From positions 2,431,501 to 2,495,500 of the forward strand of contig PUQB01000001.1 in assembly GCA_003024785.1 (NCBI GenBank): a DNA stretch of 64,000 nucleotides, in the 5' to 3' direction. The notes beneath the pieces are model-generated. The model made no database searches. It saw only the letters and a list, made by a program, of their open reading frames with translations, and was not told the DNA's origin. This document shows positions 1-9,175 of this stretch, piece after piece (the stretch's first letter is position 1; each line of letters opens with the position of its first letter). Source of the stretch: Selaginella tamariscina. Taxonomy: Eukaryota > Streptophyta > Lycopodiopsida > Selaginellales > Selaginellaceae. A program made the translations under genes and the position numbers.

Positions 1-572
1 CATTCAAAGTAAAGAGGAGTCATAGTAAAAACTATGATAGTAAGAATAGTTTATCCTTAAAGATTTTTACTCATAAGTACAATGGTTAAAGTTTTTATGT
101 CTACAGAAATTATTATTTTACATGTTCACAAAGATATTTTGGTTTCACAAAATCTTAATTTAATATGTTTTTGAAATCAAGCTTAATTCAATTCATTAGT
201 GGGAATTTACTTTTCAAATTCTATATTTAGCTTGTTAATCATACTCATCAACATCTAAACATAGAAACTATATTTGTAACCTCATAGACCCATGTAATGG
301 CAATAATGATGGTCATGAGTGTACATAACCATCATGATTTTATTTTGTAATGCCATACCTTCATAAAGTTACAAATCATCACGATCCTTAATTAAATGAA
401 AGATTCTCAAAAATAAATTGTATAAGATTGTAGTGGTCTAAAACAATGAAGCTCCAAGATGATGTTCCACTTGTGAGATTGTATCTTGTCAACTTACTTG
501 CTACATAAGAGTTAAGATCAGAAACCAAAATATACGCTAATCTAATATCATAAACATAACAAGTGTTGCCCA
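1..572. repeat. Non-coding repeat, left of the retrotransposon
   Basis: No supported gene. The first 35 bases resemble the outer end of the right inverted-repeat arm (11430-11460) and the reverse complement of 7440-7465. About 430-572 resembles 9550-9684. The same sequence resumes at 6845, because the LTR element was inserted at 572/573. An open frame at 388-792 (-) runs into the LTR and has no recognisable domain. Confidence 0.7.
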
Positions 573-748
573 TGTCACGACCCGATACAGAAACAGGATT
601 CCGGATACAGGACATGGGTTGCAGGATTTTCCTACAGGATACTCCTACCAGGATTCCGGACACAGGATTCGGTTGCAGGATATTCCTACAGGATATGCCA
701 CAGGATATGCCTAGAGGATAAGGGACATGTGGACTCATCTTAGCCTCT

Positions 749-798
749 GCATGCATGCAATCACTTTTGCATGCATGCAACCACTTTTGCATGCATGC
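749..798 (+). promoter_or_regulatory. Three tandem RY/Sph-like elements in U3
   Basis: TGCATGCATGC occurs three times with a 20-bp period, separated by CAATCACTTT or CAACCACTTT. CATGCATG is the RY/Sph core bound by B3-domain factors of the ABI3/FUS3/VP1 type. The block ends about 26 bp upstream of the TATA-like box and is conserved in the 3' LTR (6451-6500). Regulation by B3 factors is an inference from the motif alone. Confidence 0.6.
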
Positions 799-823
799 CT
801 AGATTAGCTCTTGGAGTTGTGAG

Positions 824-831
824 CATAAAAG
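824..831 (+). promoter_or_regulatory. TATA-like box of the LTR promoter
   Basis: CATAAAAG lies about 24-31 bp before position 855, the 5' end of the block that pairs with the primer site. The spacing fits a TATA box for a transcript starting at or next to 855. Confidence 0.55.
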
Positions 832-1158
832 CTCCGACCTAATTGTTGTACAATCAGTTACTATCAACACCAGTCTTACTACGATCAATCTTGTCTTGTC
901 TTGTTCTGTCTTGTTTCCTGTCCTGTTCCTGTCTCGCTCCTGTTTCCTCTGTCCTGTTCCTGTCCTGCCCCTGGATCCTTCCTTGCTCCGGATCCTGTCC
1001 TGTTCCTGTCGCTCCCGGATCCTATCCTTCCTGTCTTGCTCTAGATCCGTCCTGTTCCTATTCCTTTCCTGTCCTGCTCTCGGTCCTGTTCCTGAGTCAA
1101 GCCTTCATGTCCTTGGAATCCTGCTCTCTTCCTGTTTCCTGGATCGTGGCTTGACAGT

Positions 1159-1171
1159 TTGATAGTAACTG
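1159..1171 (+). other. Self-complementary primer-binding site
   Basis: TTGATAGTAACTG begins two bases after the 5' LTR, where a primer-binding site belongs. It is the exact reverse complement of 855-867 (CAGTTACTATCAA) in the LTR, at the predicted RNA 5' end. Pairing stops at both ends of the 13-mer. No TGG-type tRNA-complementary start is seen. This is the layout of Tf1/sushi-group elements, in which the 5' end of the element RNA folds back and is cleaved to prime minus-strand synthesis. Confidence 0.75.
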
Positions 1172-1249
1172 CTTCATAGTTCTCCGTTTTCCAGCTACCT
1201 TTTTCTTGATTCCTTTCCTTCATTTTCCTCCTTTTTTCTTTCCTAGATC

Positions 1250-2227
1250 ATGGCTGATTTTGAGCATTTTCAACACGAGCACCAAATGCTACTTCATGAG
1301 CTGGCCACTTTGCGCCAAGTGGTCACCGACCTGCAAGGTTCCACCACTGCGGCACATGCAGCTGCTGATGCATCCTCCAAGGCTGCTGCGCAGGCTCTCT
1401 CCCAGGCATCGGTGGTTTCCTCTTCATCAAACTTTTCTTCGGAGCCGAAGGTTAGCATGCCAGAGAAGTTCAGTGGTAATCGTGCCGATTTCCAAGGTTT
1501 CCTGAATCAGATCCGACTCTTGATCCGTATGCAACCACGGCGCTACTCGACTGATGCTCAAAAGGTGGGTCTTTTGGCATCCTTACTAAGTGGATCTCCA
1601 CGGGCTTGGGTTGCCCCCTTGCTGGAGCGTGACGATCCACTGATGGAAGACTTTGAAGGTTTCGTGGCTGCCTTTGAAGCCTGTTTTGGAGATCCTGATA
1701 AGTACCGTTCTGCATGCACGAAGTTACGGAAGCTCACTCAAGGATCCCGACCAGCTTCCGTCTATGCATCCGAATTTCAGCAACTTTGCACGAACATTCC
1801 ATGGGACGAGACTGCATTGATCGAACACTTCCGTTTTGGGTTGAGGGACGACGTGAAGGACCTTCTCCTTACGTTACCGGATGCCCAAACATTAGCGGAG
1901 ATCATGCAACAAGCTGTTCGTTGCGACAACCGTTTGTTCGAGCGTCGTCAGGAAAGATCCCGTCAACAGTTCCTGCAAACCAATCCTACAGCTGTGGTAC
2001 ATGTTCCTGCACCACCTTCTGGAGTAGTTCCTATGGAGGTTGAGAAATCCAAGCGTGGCTCTCTTTCCGCTGCCGAGAAGCAACGTCGTCGCAGTGAGAA
2101 CCTGTGCTTGTATTGTGGTGGAGCAGGACACAAGGTGGCAGATTGTCCTATTAAAGCCAGGAACTTCAAGACGCGTGAAGTCGAAGCCGAAGTTCAGTCG
2201 GAAAACTCCAATGTCCACTTCGTCTAG
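1250..2227 (+). CDS. gag: Retrotransposon Gag
   Basis: A 325-residue protein starting at ATG 1250 that forms the capsid and binds element RNA in the virus-like particle. Residues 1-60 are Ala/Ser-rich with a likely coiled coil. The centre has the plant Gag/retrotrans pattern (FSGNRADFQGFLNQI, then a conserved Trp and YASEFQQL). Near the C-terminus is a CCHC zinc knuckle, CLYCGGAGHKVADC. It ends at TAG 2225-2227. The pol frame overlaps it from 2179, one base back (-1). Confidence 0.93.
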   Translation: MADFEHFQHEHQMLLHELATLRQVVTDLQGSTTAAHAAADASSKAAAQALSQASVVSSSSNFSSEPKVSMPEKFSGNRADFQGFLNQIRLLIRMQPRRYSTDAQKVGLLASLLSGSPRAWVAPLLERDDPLMEDFEGFVAAFEACFGDPDKYRSACTKLRKLTQGSRPASVYASEFQQLCTNIPWDETALIEHFRFGLRDDVKDLLLTLPDAQTLAEIMQQAVRCDNRLFERRQERSRQQFLQTNPTAVVHVPAPPSGVVPMEVEKSKRGSLSAAEKQRRRSENLCLYCGGAGHKVADCPIKARNFKTREVEAEVQSENSNVHFV

Positions 2228-5200
2228 GAGCCGCGAAGTTGGACGTAGGTGCAGGCTCCATTGGTGCTGCTCATACCATCCCGTCACTTAAGTTTCCTGT
2301 ACACATTCATCTTAATAATCGAGAGCTCATGGAGTTTGCCTTGTTAGACACTGGTGCAAATGCATGCTTCATGGATGACACGTTTGCAACTCAACATGGC
2401 ATTTCGGTGGTGAAGTTGAAGCGTGCAGTTCCTGTAGAGGTGGCCGATGGGCGTCTAATTGCTTCCGGTGCAGTTACCCATGCTACCGAACCTCTCTCCT
2501 GCAGGTATGGCACATTCAACTGTTCAATTTCCTTCAACTTGATCAAGACTCGGTCGACTCCCATCATTTTGGGCATGCCATGGTTCGTTGTTGCAAATCC
2601 GCAGATCGACTGGAGGTCTAGGACACTCACGTTTTCCTCTCCAACTTCTAGGATCAATCCTGTACCTTCCTGCGTGCAGGATACATCCTTAGTATCTGAG
2701 GCAGTACAAGCTACAGGATTGACCGTACCTGTTCCTGTACCAGTGTTGAAGACTCCTCCTCGACAGGATTCACCTCATGGCAGTTCCTCAGCACATCCGC
2801 AGGCTCTCCCCATTCCTGTAAGTTTGCGGTGTCCTGTACAGGGTTCTTCCAATCCTGTATCAGTGTCGAAGGTTCCTCCTCAACAGGATCCACCTCCTGT
2901 TGATTCGTCAGCACATTCGCAGGCTTCTTCCACTCTTGCGCAACCACGGACTCCTGTACAGGATTCTTCCAATCCTGTACACTCACGGTGTCCTGTACAG
3001 GATTCTTCCAATCCTGTACACTCATCAACAACCACACAGGTTTTTTCCAATCCTGCTTCTTTCTGTTACCCTGCCTCTGTTCCATCCCCCAAGATCCTTC
3101 CTCTTTTTCAGTCACAGCTCCCTCCTTCTCCTCTCCGAGTTCTTACCACTACCATGCATGAACTCGCCACTGATCCTGCCCCCTTCCACCTTTTTGCTTT
3201 TCAAGTAACTCCTACGTCCTCTCCTACCTTTCCTGTATCCGACTCCCCTGTTTTTTCTCCTTCTCCTTCTCCTTCTCCTCCTTCTTCCCTACCATCCAAG
3301 TACCACGACTTTAAGGACGTTTTTGACAAGCACAAGGCTGCAGTTCTTCCTGTTCACAGGTCCTACGACTGTCCTATTGATCTTGCGGAAGGAAAGACTC
3401 CACCATTCGGACCGATCTATGCATTGTCACCCACAGAGTTGGAGGTTCTTCGTCAATACATCGAGGACAACTTAGGATCCGGCTTCATTCGTCACTCAAA
3501 GTCCCCTGCAGGAGCTCCTATCTTCTTTGTCAAGAAGAAGGATGGGAGTTTACGTTTGGTGGTGGACTACAGGGGTTTGAATCAAGTCACCATTCGGAAT
3601 CGGTATCCGTTGCCATTGATCCCGGAACTTCTCGATCGGCTGCGAGGGGCAAAGGTGTTCACGAAGATCGACTTACGAGGAGCCTACAACCTTGTACGGA
3701 TTCGTCCCGGCGATGAGTGGAAGACTGCCTTTCGTACAAGGTATGGACATTTTGAGTACACGGTAATGCCTTTCGGCCTTACCAATGCCCCAGCTGTATT
3801 CCAACACATGGTGAACGACATTTTCCGTGACTTCTTGGACCAGTTTGTGGTGATCTACCTCGACGACATCTTGATTTTCTCCAAGGACCAGGCGGCACAT
3901 GACAAGCATGTACGACTAGTTTTAGAGCGGCTTCGCGAGCATGGCCTGTACGCGAAGTTGGAGAAGTGTTTTTTCGATAGGGATTCGGTGGAGTTCTTGG
4001 GCTACATCGTCTCTCCTGCTGGCGTTTCCATGGACATGCACAAGGTGAAGACCATCGTGGAGTGGGAGAGGCCCAAGTCGGTACGAGATGTACAATGTTT
4101 CCTTGGCTTTGCAAACTTCTACAGGCGGTTCATACAGGACTTCTCCAAGCGTGTACTTCCACTCACAGAACTCACCAAGCGCACAGGACTTTTCTCTTGG
4201 TCCGACAAGGCGGAACACGCGTTCACAACACTCAAGGACGTTTTCACGACAGCTCCGATTTTAGCACATCCTGACCCTTCTCATCCTTTCTTCATTGAAG
4301 CAGATGCCTCGGATTTTGCAGTAGGATCCGTCCTATCGCAAGTTGGAGAGGACAAGTTGCTTCATCCTGTAGCCTTTCACTCTCGTAAGTTCCTGTCGGC
4401 GGAGATCAACTACGAGATTCATGACAAGGAACTCAAGGCCATTGTGGATTCGTTTGAGGAATGGCGGCATTTCCTGGAAGGTGCTGCACATCCTGTACAA
4501 GTTCTTACGGATCACAAGAACCTGGAGTACTTTCAAACGGCTCGGGTCCTCAGTCGGCGACAGGCTAGGTGGGCAGAGTTCCTATCACGTTTTGACTTCG
4601 TCATCGTCTACAGGCCCGGCTTTCGGAATGGCAAGGCGGACGCATTGTCTAGGCGCTCTTACCTTGCACCAAGCCCGGGCGATCCTGCATTTGACGGTCA
4701 AAGGCAAGTGTTGTTGGGTCCTGATCGTTTCCGGCTTGCGGCACTGCAGGTTCATCAGGCTCCAGCAAATTCAACACTCCTACAGGACGTTCGTTCGCAG
4801 TTGCCTACAGACGACTTGGGAAAGAATGTGTTCTCACACATTCATCCTGACGTTGCAAGTTCCTCTTCCTCCAGTTCCCGTCCAGACTACAACCTATTCA
4901 CCATACAGGATGGACTCCTGTACCGGGAAGGTCTCCTGTACGTTCCTGTTGGTATTTCTAGGACTCGTGTGGTACAGGATTGTCATGATACCCCGGCTAC
5001 AGGACATTTTGGTGTGGCCAAGACAGTGGAATTGGTGACTCGCAACTATTGGTGGCCTGGGTTGCGAGGTTTTGTGGAGAGGTTTGTACGGAGTTGTGAC
5101 ACTTGTAGCAGGTCGAAGATGCCTCATCATGCACCCTCTGGTCTTCTTCGTCCTCTTCCTGTTCCGTCTGCTCCTTGGAGATCCATTTCTATGGATTTCC

Positions 5201-5916
5201 TCACAGATCTTCCTCCTTCCCGTGGATTTGATGCAGTTCTTGTGGTGGTTGACCGTTTCACCAAGCAGGCTCATTTCCTACCCTGCAACAAGACAGCTAC
5301 AGGTCAGACAACTGCCGAGTTGGTGATCCGCGAGGTGTTCCGACATCATGGTCTTCCTGAGAGCATTGTTTCCGATCGAGGTCCACAATTCATGTCCAAG
5401 TTTTGGCGAGAGCTTCTTCGGAGTCTACAGGTCAAAGCGGATCTTTCTTCAGGATATCACCCACAAACCGATGGGCAGTCCGAACGCACAATTCAGACCT
5501 TAGAACAGTATCTTCGTTGCTTCATCAGTTACCAGCAGGACAACTGGTTGGACCTCCTTCCAATGGCAGAGTTTGCCTACAACAACTCCATCCACGCATC
5601 TACAGGACAGACACCTTTCTTTGCTCTTACAGGCCACCATCCACGTTTTGACTTTGCTCCTACCGCTTCTCCTTCTTCCGCTCCTGCAGTACAGGATCGT
5701 CTTCAGCATCTTCGGCAGGTACAGGATGATCTCCAGGTTCATCTTCAACAGGCACAGGAACGATACAAGCATCATGCTGATGCTCACGACAGCCGGCACC
5801 TGCATACAAGATTGGTGATCTCGTGTGGCTTCTTCGTCGACACATTCGCACCAACAGGCCTTCTTCTAAGTTGGATTTTCAACGATTGGGCCCTTATAGG
5901 ATCGTGGCGGAGGTAA
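2179..5916 (+). CDS. pol: Retrotransposon Pol (protease, RT, RNase H, integrase), lacking its C-terminus
   Basis: This frame is open from 2179, just after a TGA, and has no obvious ATG of its own. It was probably expressed from gag by a -1 shift, or was once fused to it. In order it has an aspartic protease (LLDTGANACF), a Pro/Ser-rich linker of about 230 residues with a 13-residue repeat (2952-3029), and reverse transcriptase with YLDD in the active site. RNase H (EADASDFAVG, DHKNLEY) and integrase follow. Integrase has an H-H-C-C finger around CDTC, the first catalytic Asp in MDFLTDLPPS, and GYHPQTDGQSER near the catalytic Glu. A one-base loss near 5790 sends the frame into unrelated sequence that stops at 5916. 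The proper continuation is in the next entry. Confidence 0.93.
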   Translation, partial: SRSRSSVGKLQCPLRLGAAKLDVGAGSIGAAHTIPSLKFPVHIHLNNRELMEFALLDTGANACFMDDTFATQHGISVVKLKRAVPVEVADGRLIASGAVTHATEPLSCRYGTFNCSISFNLIKTRSTPIILGMPWFVVANPQIDWRSRTLTFSSPTSRINPVPSCVQDTSLVSEAVQATGLTVPVPVPVLKTPPRQDSPHGSSSAHPQALPIPVSLRCPVQGSSNPVSVSKVPPQQDPPPVDSSAHSQASSTLAQPRTPVQDSSNPVHSRCPVQDSSNPVHSSTTTQVFSNPASFCYPASVPSPKILPLFQSQLPPSPLRVLTTTMHELATDPAPFHLFAFQVTPTSSPTFPVSDSPVFSPSPSPSPPSSLPSKYHDFKDVFDKHKAAVLPVHRSYDCPIDLAEGKTPPFGPIYALSPTELEVLRQYIEDNLGSGFIRHSKSPAGAPIFFVKKKDGSLRLVVDYRGLNQVTIRNRYPLPLIPELLDRLRGAKVFTKIDLRGAYNLVRIRPGDEWKTAFRTRYGHFEYTVMPFGLTNAPAVFQHMVNDIFRDFLDQFVVIYLDDILIFSKDQAAHDKHVRLVLERLREHGLYAKLEKCFFDRDSVEFLGYIVSPAGVSMDMHKVKTIVEWERPKSVRDVQCFLGFANFYRRFIQDFSKRVLPLTELTKRTGLFSWSDKAEHAFTTLKDVFTTAPILAHPDPSHPFFIEADASDFAVGSVLSQVGEDKLLHPVAFHSRKFLSAEINYEIHDKELKAIVDSFEEWRHFLEGAAHPVQVLTDHKNLEYFQTARVLSRRQARWAEFLSRFDFVIVYRPGFRNGKADALSRRSYLAPSPGDPAFDGQRQVLLGPDRFRLAALQVHQAPANSTLLQDVRSQLPTDDLGKNVFSHIHPDVASSSSSSSRPDYNLFTIQDGLLYREGLLYVPVGISRTRVVQDCHDTPATGHFGVAKTVELVTRNYWWPGLRGFVERFVRSCDTCSRSKMPHHAPSGLLRPLPVPSAPWRSISMDFLTDLPPSRGFDAVLVVVDRFTKQAHFLPCNKTATGQTTAELVIREVFRHHGLPESIVSDRGPQFMSKFWRELLRSLQVKADLSSGYHPQTDGQSERTIQTLEQYLRCFISYQQDNWLDLLPMAEFAYNNSIHASTGQTPFFALTGHHPRFDFAPTASPSSAPAVQDRLQHLRQVQDDLQVHLQQAQERYKHHADAHDSRHLHTRLVISCGFFVDTFAPTGLLLSWIFNDWALIGSWRR

Positions 5917-6263
5917 ATCCTGTAGCTTTCCGACTCGAGTTACCATCCACGGTGAAACTTCATCCTGTGTTTCACACCTCTTTGTTGGAGCCGTATCATC
6001 CTTCTTCTCTTCCTGGTCGTGTTTCTTCTCCTCCCCCTCCTGTGGTCATTGACACGGAACCTGAGTACGAAGTCGCAGCCATCCTTGACTCTCGTCTTCA
6101 TCGTCACCAACTCCAATACTTGGTGGATTGGAAAGGGTACCTGCCTACTGATCGCACTTGGGAACCTGCATCCAACTTACTCCATGCTTCTTCCAAGGTT
6201 GCTGCCTTCCATCGGCATTATCCTGCTAAACCAGGTCCCAAGACTCGTGGAACTCGTCTTTAG
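5790..6263 (+). pseudogene. Integrase C-terminus with GPY module and chromodomain (frameshifted end of pol)
   Basis: This is the true end of pol, in the -1 frame. It shows the integrase C-terminal pattern (YKIGDLVWLL), a GPY module (LGPYRIVAEV, then LHPVFHTSLLEPY) and a chromodomain from EYEVAAILDSR through YLVDWKGY to TWEP. The three aromatic cage positions expected for methyl-lysine reading (Tyr, Trp, Trp) are present, as in chromoviruses that target heterochromatin. It ends at TAG 6261-6263, inside the polypurine tract. It is separated from pol only by one missing base, and the codons on both sides look well preserved. Confidence 0.88.
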
Positions 6264-6274
6264 GGAGGAGGTGC
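6261..6274 (+). other. Polypurine tract
   Basis: TAGGGAGGAGGTGC lies directly before the 3' LTR start TGTCAC at 6275. It is the expected plus-strand primer of reverse transcription and overlaps the pol stop codon. Confidence 0.8.
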
Positions 6275-6844
6275 TGTCACGACCCGATACAGAATACAGG
6301 ATTCCGGATACAGGACATGGGTTGCAGGATTTCCTACAGGATACTCCTACCAGGATTCCGGACACAGGATTCGGTTGCAGGATTTCCTACAGGATATGCC
6401 ACAGGATATGCCTAGAGGATAAGGGACATGTGGACTCATCTTAGCCTCTGCATGCATGCAATCACTTTTGCATGCATGCAACCACTTTTGCATGCATGCC
6501 TAGATTAGCTCTTGGAGTTGTGAGCATAAAAGCTCCGACCTAATTGTTGTACAATCAGTTACTATCAACACCAGTCTTACTACGATCAATTTCGTCTTGT
6601 CTTGTTCTCGTCTTGTTTCCTGTCCTGTTCTGTCTCGCTCCTGTTTCCTGTCCTCCTGGATCCTCCTGCTCCGGGATCCTGTCCTGTTCCTGTCTGCTCC
6701 CGGATCCTATCCTGATCCTGTCTTGCTCTTAGATCCGTCCTGTTCCTATTCCAGTTCCTGTCCTGCTCTCGGTCCTGTTCCTGAGTCAGGCCTTCCTGTC
6801 CTTGGAATCCTGTTCCTTCCAGGTTCCTGGATCGTGGCTTGACA
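6275..6844 (+). repeat. 3' LTR
   Basis: Matches 573-1156 across its whole length with small indels and substitutions, for example GAATACAGG against GAAACAGG near the start. The CAGGAT cluster, three RY units, TATA-like box and the self-priming 13-mer (6556-6568) are all kept. Confidence 0.96.
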
Positions 6845-7435
6845 GCCCAAAACCTGGCCAAGAACCCTAATCCCTTGCTACACACCTAAAAAGGCCCTCT
6901 CCCTCCACATGTCCTTCTCTTGTTCATCCTTGAGTCATCGTTTAGTAACTATTCATTCCATGTCAAATGCCACATATACTAGAAAATTCTAGTGCATCAT
7001 TCTTCTACAACATCAAATCGACCTGCTACATATGTAACGGCCTTCTCTTCCCTTCCAAATATGCATCTACTCATGCATCTACAAGATTACTTAAAAGATA
7101 TGGTTGGCTTAAAAAAAAACCCCATGGACCACTAGGAAATCTCTTACAACTCCTAGATTTGTTTCACATATGTAGGCCATATCAGTCCACACATGGAGAC
7201 ACACACACACACTATATATATATATATAAATATAGTTTGTGAATTCATAATCTTAGTGTAGGTATATACTTGGTACACAATCGCAAGTATTATTGTGCAA
7301 CTTGGACAGGAGCCCATCGGCCACTATCAATTCACATTGCCTAGAGGAACACACCGCATAAACCAATGGCCACTCCACCCTTAGTCGATATCTATCACAT
7401 GGAAACTGCCTCACAAGCTAAATATATGTCAAAGC
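6845..7435. repeat. Right half of the interrupted repeat
   Basis: 6845-7040 aligns with 9680-9870: the order gcccaaaacc, then ccttgctacacacc, then aaaaaggcc, then attcattcca is shared. A (CA)n(TA)n tract lies at 7200-7228. 7381-7430 resembles 9190-9240. No gene is supported. Confidence 0.7.
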
Positions 7436-9175
7436 TTTGATTATGACTCCCCTTTACTTTGGATGTTAACTGTTGTTACCTACTATACTATGTTGATGGA
7501 CCCTAGATGTAATAGGAAACATGCTCATTTAGTGCACTTGGGTATTTGGTGATGGTCTGGCCGGGTGTCATTAGGTATTTGTAGAAAACTCTAGGTGAAG
7601 CTAGAACTTACCTTATAGAAAACCCACCCCTAATTTTGACGTCTCAATTAAGATGATTAGTTAATGCAGATGAGTTCCATGAGTTGAATAGGGTTAGGAA
7701 CACCCCTAGGGTTTACCTAACCCTAGAGTTGCCCTAACCCACACCCTAAAAACCCCCACCCCCTTGGGTAGGGTTTAGGGGTAGGAGTTAGGTTAAATAT
7801 AAGCTCATCTCATTAATTTAACTAAGGGGCTGGAATTTCGTGCCAACCCACTTACACATATAGGAAGGGAGGGGGGGGAGGGTGTTCGTCACATAAATAA
7901 GGTAGAGTATTAGTAGGAGAGCTCCTGGGTTCATGAGTGAGTTCGTTGCTTTTCTGCCGGTGCAAGCTCTAACTTGTGTCATTAAGGCACACAACCCTTT
8001 GTTGTGCCACCCTAACTTCCAGATGACAAGTGTACGTCCACCTTCGGAGTAGCTGACCCTTAATGTTGGCGAATCCATGCATGGAAGGTCTTGTCGGAAT
8101 GCACGTTCCAAGAGGCAGAGGTTGAGGCTTGTCTCCAGCCTCCTCCTCCATGTCAAGCTAGGTGTAGCACTCATGGCCAAGCAAGGCACATTCATGTCCT
8201 TGCCCAACTGTGGGCGTGGAATCTTGTTTGACAGGTTCACATTACCCAGTTCCTGAGGGTTCACTAAGGGGTTTTAGAGTTGGCATTTAGGAGCCACATT
8301 TGTGGCACTTGGTGCAACTCTTGAATCTAAGGGCTATGGCATGATAGCCCACATCATGAAAGGCAGTGTCACATGGAGATGTGACACTAGGCTAGACGTC
8401 ACACGATACAACGCTCGAGGCACGCCCTTTGGGTTTGTTGCCAAGGGTTGGATACTCTAGCAAACAGGCATGTTTTGTGCTCGCACTAAAGTGATAAGCC
8501 TTGGGCATTTGTCAAGGGAGGTTAGGTCTCGTAACTAGGTGTGCTTAGGCACACTTGGCTAGAGGAGTGTTTTCCTTGGAATCCAAGGGTTGAACAACCT
8601 AAGCTTGTTAGCATGAGCCCTTTCGTGAAGCACTCACAAGGTCATGTACTTAGGATTATCCAAACCTAGTCTTAGGGAGTTTGCTTAGTAGAACACTCGT
8701 GTCCACCTACGGTGCACACTCGTGCCCTCACTAAGTACTAGCCTTATGTCTAGGGTATAACTTGACCACTCAAACCTTCAAGGGTTAGTCGTGGTTCAGG
8801 GTACCCCTTGTCGCCCTAAAGGGGTTGTACGCCCAAATGAGGGTGATTCCTCAAAGGGTAAATGGCGATGCCTTAGCTTTGTTATGGGGGTAAGTGTAAG
8901 GCACATCTCCTTGATGAGGTTAGGGCATGAGCCTGTCTAGGTCTACTGGGATAGGATCTTAAAGTCTACTCGAGATATTTTCTAAGGTTCATGGGATGGT
9001 CATTCTAGGGGAATTAGGGTAGGACTCTAAGTTTTCTGTTTAACTAGGCATTTGAGTCAGACTCTTAGGGTCATCTTGGAAGACTTAACATTGCTCACAT
9101 AGGGAATTAATGCCGGAAAGCCACTTGGCGGCCATGTGTTGCCACGTGTTAGCCCTCCGGGTTAAAACTCTAACA
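7436..9175 (+). repeat. Left arm of a large inverted repeat
   Basis: The reverse complement matches 10000-11460 along its length. Anchors are the outer end (ATGTTGATGGACCC against 11405-11418), a telomere-like G/C block (7690-7790 against 11150-11235), a small hairpin (8367-8389 against 10697-10717) and the inner end (CCACTTGGCGGCCATGTG against 10042-10059). The arm is longer than its partner, so the two have diverged by indels. A frame at 7818-8264 (-) has no domain and is not called. Confidence 0.8.

Larger units (their letters stand above)
573..1156 (+). repeat. 5' LTR
   Basis: U3 carries about nine CAGGAT words within 590-720, then three 20-bp tandem units containing TGCATGCATGCA (749-798) and a TATA-like CATAAAAG at 824-831. 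Transcription is predicted to start about 30 bp further on, near 855. The remainder (870-1156) is a pyrimidine-rich run of CCTGT words. The open frames seen there are low-complexity artefacts. Confidence 0.96.
573..6844 (+). mobile_element. Ty3/gypsy chromovirus LTR retrotransposon, near-complete
   Basis: LTRs of 584 bp (573-1156) and 570 bp (6275-6844) begin TGTCACGACCC and end GACA. They are flanked by a perfect 5-bp target duplication, GCCCA (568-572 and 6845-6849). The internal part holds a self-priming site, gag with a CCHC knuckle, and pol with protease, reverse transcriptase, RNase H, integrase and chromodomain in that order, then a purine tract before the 3' LTR. The two LTRs differ by small indels and substitutions, so the insertion is fairly recent but not brand new. 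Coding is broken once, near 5790, and gag and pol lie in different frames. An uninterrupted paralogue of the target site is at 9680-9684. Confidence 0.97.

Noticed and set aside
843-1223. Overlapping open frames in the LTR with Ser/Leu/Cys-rich products
   Set aside because: They arise from the CCTGT repeat, exist on both strands and have no domain.
7818-8264. 148-codon frame on the minus strand
   Set aside because: Lies in the inverted repeat, is not preserved in the other arm and shows no known fold.
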